Shown: piece after piece, positions 40,761 through 44,415 of the stretch
Numbering within the stretch: the stretch's first letter is position 1
Layout of the letters: every line of letters begins with the position of its first letter
NCBI GenBank assembly: GCA_913049815.1
Contig: CAJWYI010000006.1
Location: forward strand, 1 to 44,415
From: an uncultured Gammaproteobacteria bacterium
GTDB taxonomy: Bacteria; Pseudomonadota; Gammaproteobacteria; Pseudomonadales; Azotimanducaceae
Reading direction: 5' to 3'
Length of the DNA stretch: 44,415 nucleotides
Translations under genes and position numbers: made by a program
Notes under the pieces: model-generated
What the model saw: only the letters and a program-made list of their open reading frames with translations
Database searches by the model: none
What the model was told of the DNA's origin: nothing

Positions 40761-42617
40761 ATGAAAGCGAAGATCATCATCTTCATCGGGCTTACTCTAG
40801 TGAACAGAGCTCTGCCAGCTGAACAACCAACTTACTCGACGCCGGTGCGCGATGACTTCCCGACTAAGGTTTTTTGGGGAGATACCCATCTACATACCAA
40901 CTTGTCGGGCGATGCGGTTTTCAAATTGGGACCGGAAGAGGCTTACCGTTTTGCAAGGGGGGAGAAGGTGATCAGTTCCACTGGTCAATCTGCGAGATTG
41001 TCACGTCCACTCGACTTCATTGTGATCGCTGATCACGCCAACAACATGGGCGCTCAGATCAGCCGCCAGTACAGCGGTAACGATGAAACCTACATGGATA
41101 CGAGGCTGGGCCGATTGTGGGCTGAAGCACGGAATGAGCTTCTCGCCAATCCTGATGTGAACCATGAACGTCTGAAAACAGGTTCACTCTGGCCCGGAAA
41201 TCGAAGAGATGTCGCTCTGCGGCATCCCGGTTTTAGACAGGCTGTCTGGGATCTTGTCACGAGCAACGCAGACAAATACAACAACCCTGGTAGCTTTACC
41301 GCATTCGTTGGCTACGAATGGACTTCGAATATCGCAGCCCAGCATCGTGTTGTCTTGTTTAAGGATCCAGGCAAAACAGTTCGGCAGGTGCTGCCATTTT
41401 CTTCCTGGGATGGACCGCAACCTGAAGCGCTTTGGGATTACCTAGAACGTTACTCGAGCCAAACAGGTGGCGATGCCATCTCCATTCCACACAACAGCAA
41501 CCTGACCTTCGGCAGAATGTTTGCGATCGACGACTCTACCGGGGAACCATTCACAACAGACTATGCCCGCACGCGTTCAAGGTGGGAACCCATTGCGGAG
41601 ATAACACAGATCAAAGGCGACAGTGAAACCCATCCGATCATTTCTCCTGATGATGAGTTCGCGGACTTCGAACGATGGAATGGTTGGGCTGGCAGAGAAG
41701 AAGGTGGCGAGATCTGGAATGGGAACCGGACGCGTAAGCGGCCCCACAACCTGATTCGCTACGAGTATGTCAGATCGGCGCTGCAACTCGGGCTCGCACA
41801 AGCACAAATGCTGGGCGTCAATCCCTTCAAGTTTGGTGTCATCGGCAGCACCGATGCACATACCGCGCTATCAGCAACGACCGAAAGCAATTTCTGGGGC
41901 AAGACCATGTACGCTGAACCCAAGCCAGCTCGTGCGAATCAGGCTCATTCTGTCTATAACTGGGAAATGAGTGCCTCAGGCTATGCGGCAGTTTGGGCGC
42001 AAGAGAACACACGAGAAAGCCTGTTCAACGCATTGCGACGTCGCGAAGCCTACGCAACCACAGGTAGCCGCATCACTCTAAGGGTATTTGCTGGCTGGGA
42101 TTTCGATCGCGATGACGCTCATTCACCTACCCTAGCCCGACAGGGTTACCAAAAGGGTGTCCCTATGGGCGGCGATCTAACGAGTGCTCCCAGTGGCGCC
42201 AGACCCCAGTTTCTGATCGCAGCTGCCCGAGATCCAGAGGGCGCTCACCTAGACAGAATACAGGTGATCAAAGGCTGGATAGGTGACGCGGGTGAGACCA
42301 AGGAACAGGTTTACAATGTCGCGGTCTCTGATCTTCGTCGAATCCGAGGTAACCGGGTACGGCCGGTTGGAAACACCGTAGACGTTGCCACCGCGACGTA
42401 CACCAATACGATAGGCGATCCGGAACTCAGAGTTGTCTGGCAGGATCCCAACTTCGATAGGAACGTGGCGGCGGTCTACTATGTAAGGGTACTTGAGATT
42501 CCCACGCCAAGGTGGACCGCCTATGACGCGGCGTTTTATGGCACGGACGTACCATCTGGTATACCAATGGTTATCCAGGAACGGGCCTACTCCTCTGCGA
42601 TCTGGTACACGCCCTGA
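40761..42617 (+). CDS. DUF3604 domain protein, secreted
   Basis: 618 residues with a signal peptide (KAKIIIFIGLTLVNRALPA, cleavage about 20). The start of the mature protein, VFWGDTHLHTNLSGD (about 38-51), carries the His-x-His metal motif of a PHP-like hydrolase. DFIVIADHANNMG, VGYEWTS, IPHNSNLTFG, VIGSTDAHTALSA and RREAYATTGSRITLRVFAG follow in the order seen in DUF3604. These residues suggest a periplasmic metal-dependent phosphoesterase or lyase. The family's reaction is not established. It precedes a CoA-transferase gene after 60 bases and is divergent from the acyl-CoA dehydrogenase gene. Confidence 0.9.
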   Translation: MKAKIIIFIGLTLVNRALPAEQPTYSTPVRDDFPTKVFWGDTHLHTNLSGDAVFKLGPEEAYRFARGEKVISSTGQSARLSRPLDFIVIADHANNMGAQISRQYSGNDETYMDTRLGRLWAEARNELLANPDVNHERLKTGSLWPGNRRDVALRHPGFRQAVWDLVTSNADKYNNPGSFTAFVGYEWTSNIAAQHRVVLFKDPGKTVRQVLPFSSWDGPQPEALWDYLERYSSQTGGDAISIPHNSNLTFGRMFAIDDSTGEPFTTDYARTRSRWEPIAEITQIKGDSETHPIISPDDEFADFERWNGWAGREEGGEIWNGNRTRKRPHNLIRYEYVRSALQLGLAQAQMLGVNPFKFGVIGSTDAHTALSATTESNFWGKTMYAEPKPARANQAHSVYNWEMSASGYAAVWAQENTRESLFNALRRREAYATTGSRITLRVFAGWDFDRDDAHSPTLARQGYQKGVPMGGDLTSAPSGARPQFLIAAARDPEGAHLDRIQVIKGWIGDAGETKEQVYNVAVSDLRRIRGNRVRPVGNTVDVATATYTNTIGDPELRVVWQDPNFDRNVAAVYYVRVLEIPTPRWTAYDAAFYGTDVPSGIPMVIQERAYSSAIWYTP

Positions 42618-42677
42618 CAAACATTCACGATCCGACAACCTCTTCACATCCTTCCACACGACAAAGGAAACAAGTAC

Positions 42678-43859
42678 ATGGAATACCCGCTCGCTGGTTT
42701 GAAGGTCCTCGATTTTTCACGGGTCCTGTCTGGTCCATTCGCTGGTCGATTGCTCTGCGACCTGGGTGCCGACGTCGTAAAGGTAGAACCACCTGAAGGC
42801 GACATCACACGTTACTGGGGCGAAGTCATTGGCAATGTCCCTGGCTATTTCAACCAGCAGAACGCAGGCAAACGGAACATCTGCATGGATCTGCGGGCAC
42901 CGGCTGCGGTTGGCCTCGTCGCGGACCTCGTTCGGGAAGCGGACATCGTCATCGAAAACTACCGACCGGACGTGATGCCACGGCTTGGGCTCGGATATGA
43001 AGACCTGAGAAAATTCAATCCACGGATCATCATGCTATCCATCTCGGGGTTCGGCAGTGGCGGGAGCGAGTCCAGACGTCCCGCGTATGCGCCGGTCATT
43101 CATGCCGAAGCAGGACTGATTGCGCGGCAGACGACCCGCACCGGCAACTATTATGCCGATTATCCCATCTCGATCGCAGACACCAATGCATCACTACATG
43201 GCCTCGTGGGTGTGTTATCAGCCGTCATCATGCGGGAGCGCACTGACGAAGGGCAGCACATTGATATGGCCATGATCGACGCGACCGTGGCCACCGATGA
43301 TCAGCTTGTGTACGACATTGAAGATTCACATGCCACGGGACCACTTCCGAATGATGTCTGGGAAACACCGATTGGACCGATTCTGTTGTCGACAGATTTC
43401 CGATTTCTATGGCGCATTCTGAATACGGATTATAGCGTGGAAGATCCGGCGACCAGCGACATGGATCTCGATGAGAAAATCAGGCTCAGACGCGGGGCTA
43501 CGGCGAAATTCATGATGACACTATCTAGCCGGGAAGCCGTCACTGAGTTAATGGAGAGATATAACATTCCTTGGGGTGACGTACGCGAAGGTGCCTTCAT
43601 GCGGGAGCAACTGACCCTGCGTGAACGTGGCAGCATCATCGATATCGATGATCGAGCCGGTGGGACGCGACCAGTGATGCAATCGCCTTACCGATTCTCC
43701 AACGCCAAAAGCGGTATCCGTTCCGGCGCTCCCCACCAGGGTGAACATAACGAAGAAGTCCTAACGGAATGGCTGGGGCGCAGCAAAGACGACGTTAGCG
43801 CACTTTGCGCGTCAGGGGTCCTGTTGACCGACGAGCGAGATGAACGTAAAAGCAGATAA
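42678..43859 (+). CDS. Family III (CaiB/BaiF) CoA-transferase
   Basis: 393 residues with AAAGGAAAC as ribosome binding site. Landmarks: LKVLDFSRVLSGPFAGRLLCDLGADVVKVE (about 8-37), the IENYRPDVMPRLGLGYEDL segment (about 92-110), the catalytic Asp168 in ISIADTNASLHG, and ERTDEGQHIDMAMIDA. It is closer to the typical formyl/succinyl-CoA type than the 33414 paralogue. Followed after 26 bases by a Rieske oxygenase gene, so the pair probably serves an aromatic or alicyclic acid route. Substrate unknown. Confidence 0.93.
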   Translation: MEYPLAGLKVLDFSRVLSGPFAGRLLCDLGADVVKVEPPEGDITRYWGEVIGNVPGYFNQQNAGKRNICMDLRAPAAVGLVADLVREADIVIENYRPDVMPRLGLGYEDLRKFNPRIIMLSISGFGSGGSESRRPAYAPVIHAEAGLIARQTTRTGNYYADYPISIADTNASLHGLVGVLSAVIMRERTDEGQHIDMAMIDATVATDDQLVYDIEDSHATGPLPNDVWETPIGPILLSTDFRFLWRILNTDYSVEDPATSDMDLDEKIRLRRGATAKFMMTLSSREAVTELMERYNIPWGDVREGAFMREQLTLRERGSIIDIDDRAGGTRPVMQSPYRFSNAKSGIRSGAPHQGEHNEEVLTEWLGRSKDDVSALCASGVLLTDERDERKSR

Positions 43860-43885
43860 TCTACCTTCACCATGGGCGAGATCCT

Positions 43886-44415
43886 ATGTTGACAGCGCAA
43901 GACAATGACCTTCTTACGCTGACTGGCCCCGATCAGCCGATGGGTCAGGTCTTCAGGCAATACTGGCTACCCGTACTTCTTTCCAAGGAGCTTTCGCCCG
44001 ATGGTCCACCTCAACGTGTGCGTCTGCTGGATGAAGACTTCATCGCGTTCCGCGATACGAATGGAGCCGTTGGTGTTGTAGAACCGCAGTGCTCGCACCG
44101 TGGGGCCAATCTCTTCTTCGGTCGCAATGAGGAATGTGGGCTTCGTTGCGTGTATCACGGTTGGAAGTTCAATGTTCGGGGTGAGTGCGTCGACCTGCCG
44201 ACCTCAGAGAGCACAATCGCCTCCACCATCAAACCAAAGGCTGCGATTCGTGCGCTTGCAGTTCAGGAATACGGCGATTTGATCTGGGTTCACTTCGCTC
44301 CCAATGCCCCGAAAGACTCGTTACCGATATTCGAATTCGCCCAATTGCCCCCGGAGCAACGATTCGTCTCCAAGAAGTTTCAGCAATGTAACTGGGCACA
44401 GGCTGTGGAAGGCGG
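43886..44415 (+). CDS. Rieske [2Fe-2S] oxygenase alpha subunit (3' end outside the window)
   Basis: The first 176 codons are present and the frame is still open at the window edge. From the ATG at 43886: QVFRQYWLPVLLSKEL (about 22-37), the Rieske cluster ligands PQCSHRGANLFFG (Cys and His about 71-73) and LRCVYHGWKFNVRG (Cys and His about 91-94), with the expected CxH-X17-CxxH spacing. The opening resembles phthalate or vanillate O-demethylase type single-component oxygenases. The catalytic mononuclear-iron domain lies beyond the window. It needs a reductase partner, not seen here. Follows the CoA-transferase gene with a 26-base gap. Confidence 0.88.
   Translation, partial: MLTAQDNDLLTLTGPDQPMGQVFRQYWLPVLLSKELSPDGPPQRVRLLDEDFIAFRDTNGAVGVVEPQCSHRGANLFFGRNEECGLRCVYHGWKFNVRGECVDLPTSESTIASTIKPKAAIRALAVQEYGDLIWVHFAPNAPKDSLPIFEFAQLPPEQRFVSKKFQQCNWAQAVEG

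Noticed and set aside
1-44415. Mobile elements, CRISPR arrays, tRNA or rRNA genes
   Set aside because: I found no transposase or integrase motifs, no regularly spaced repeats, and no cloverleaf or rRNA-like stretch by eye; a covariance-model scan would be decisive for RNA genes.

Overview
The window looks like chromosomal DNA of a heterotrophic, aerobic Gram-negative bacterium, probably a marine or environmental gammaproteobacterium-like pseudomonadote. The support is a lipoprotein with a lipobox, an outer-membrane barrel, a complete RND adaptor/permease pair, a type I DAHP synthase, and a heavy load of oxygenases and CoA-dependent catabolic enzymes typical of metabolically versatile marine lineages. 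The taxonomic placement is inference. I saw no rRNA, tRNA, CRISPR array, transposase, integrase or phage gene.

Layout. 1-453 holds a decayed sensor histidine kinase. 561-7080 is a surface module: a DUF4956 membrane protein and a VTC-type polyphosphate polymerase (minus strand, ATGA overlap), divergent from a 1234-residue CotH/lamin-tail lipoprotein, followed by a convergent outer-membrane barrel. 7231-11908 holds an alpha/beta-hydrolase-fold protein whose nucleophile position is Ala, then an enolase-superfamily enzyme, a GST, a DUF169 protein and a secreted helical-repeat protein. 12015-17318 carries four Fe(II)/2-oxoglutarate-type oxygenases (three PhyH-like, one TauD-like) and a DUF5990 gene broken by an amber codon. 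17423-23404 has a SbcD-like phosphoesterase, two cupins, a family III CoA-transferase/amidohydrolase/SGNH-hydrolase run and a tyrosine phosphatase. 23403-28780 mixes DAHP synthase, a serine hydrolase, a PPOX-fold protein and an amidase with three broken genes (ankyrin, Ku, small membrane protein). 28896-35536 is an RND efflux pair, a second CoA-transferase and a DapA-like aldolase. 35930-44415 has PhoU, a cytochrome P450, a GPH-type MFS transporter, an acyl-CoA dehydrogenase, a DUF3604 protein, a third CoA-transferase and the start of a Rieske oxygenase that runs off the window.

How the genes fit together. Most of the window is accessory catabolism: oxygenases (PhyH, TauD, P450, Rieske) to attack substrates, hydrolases (amidase, amidohydrolase, SGNH) to release acids, three CoA-transferases and an acyl-CoA dehydrogenase to activate and oxidise them, and transporters to move them. 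No complete named pathway can be read from the sequence.

Two things stand out. The first is the CotH-VTC-DUF4956-barrel module, whose parts suggest nucleotide-dependent phosphate or polyphosphate chemistry tied to the envelope. The second is an unusual density of freshly decayed genes: kinase, DUF5990, ankyrin, an internally deleted Ku, a frameshifted small membrane protein and an unidentified remnant. Most can be read through single nonsense codons or one-base shifts, so they are either recent pseudogenes or, for the single-base cases, assembly errors.
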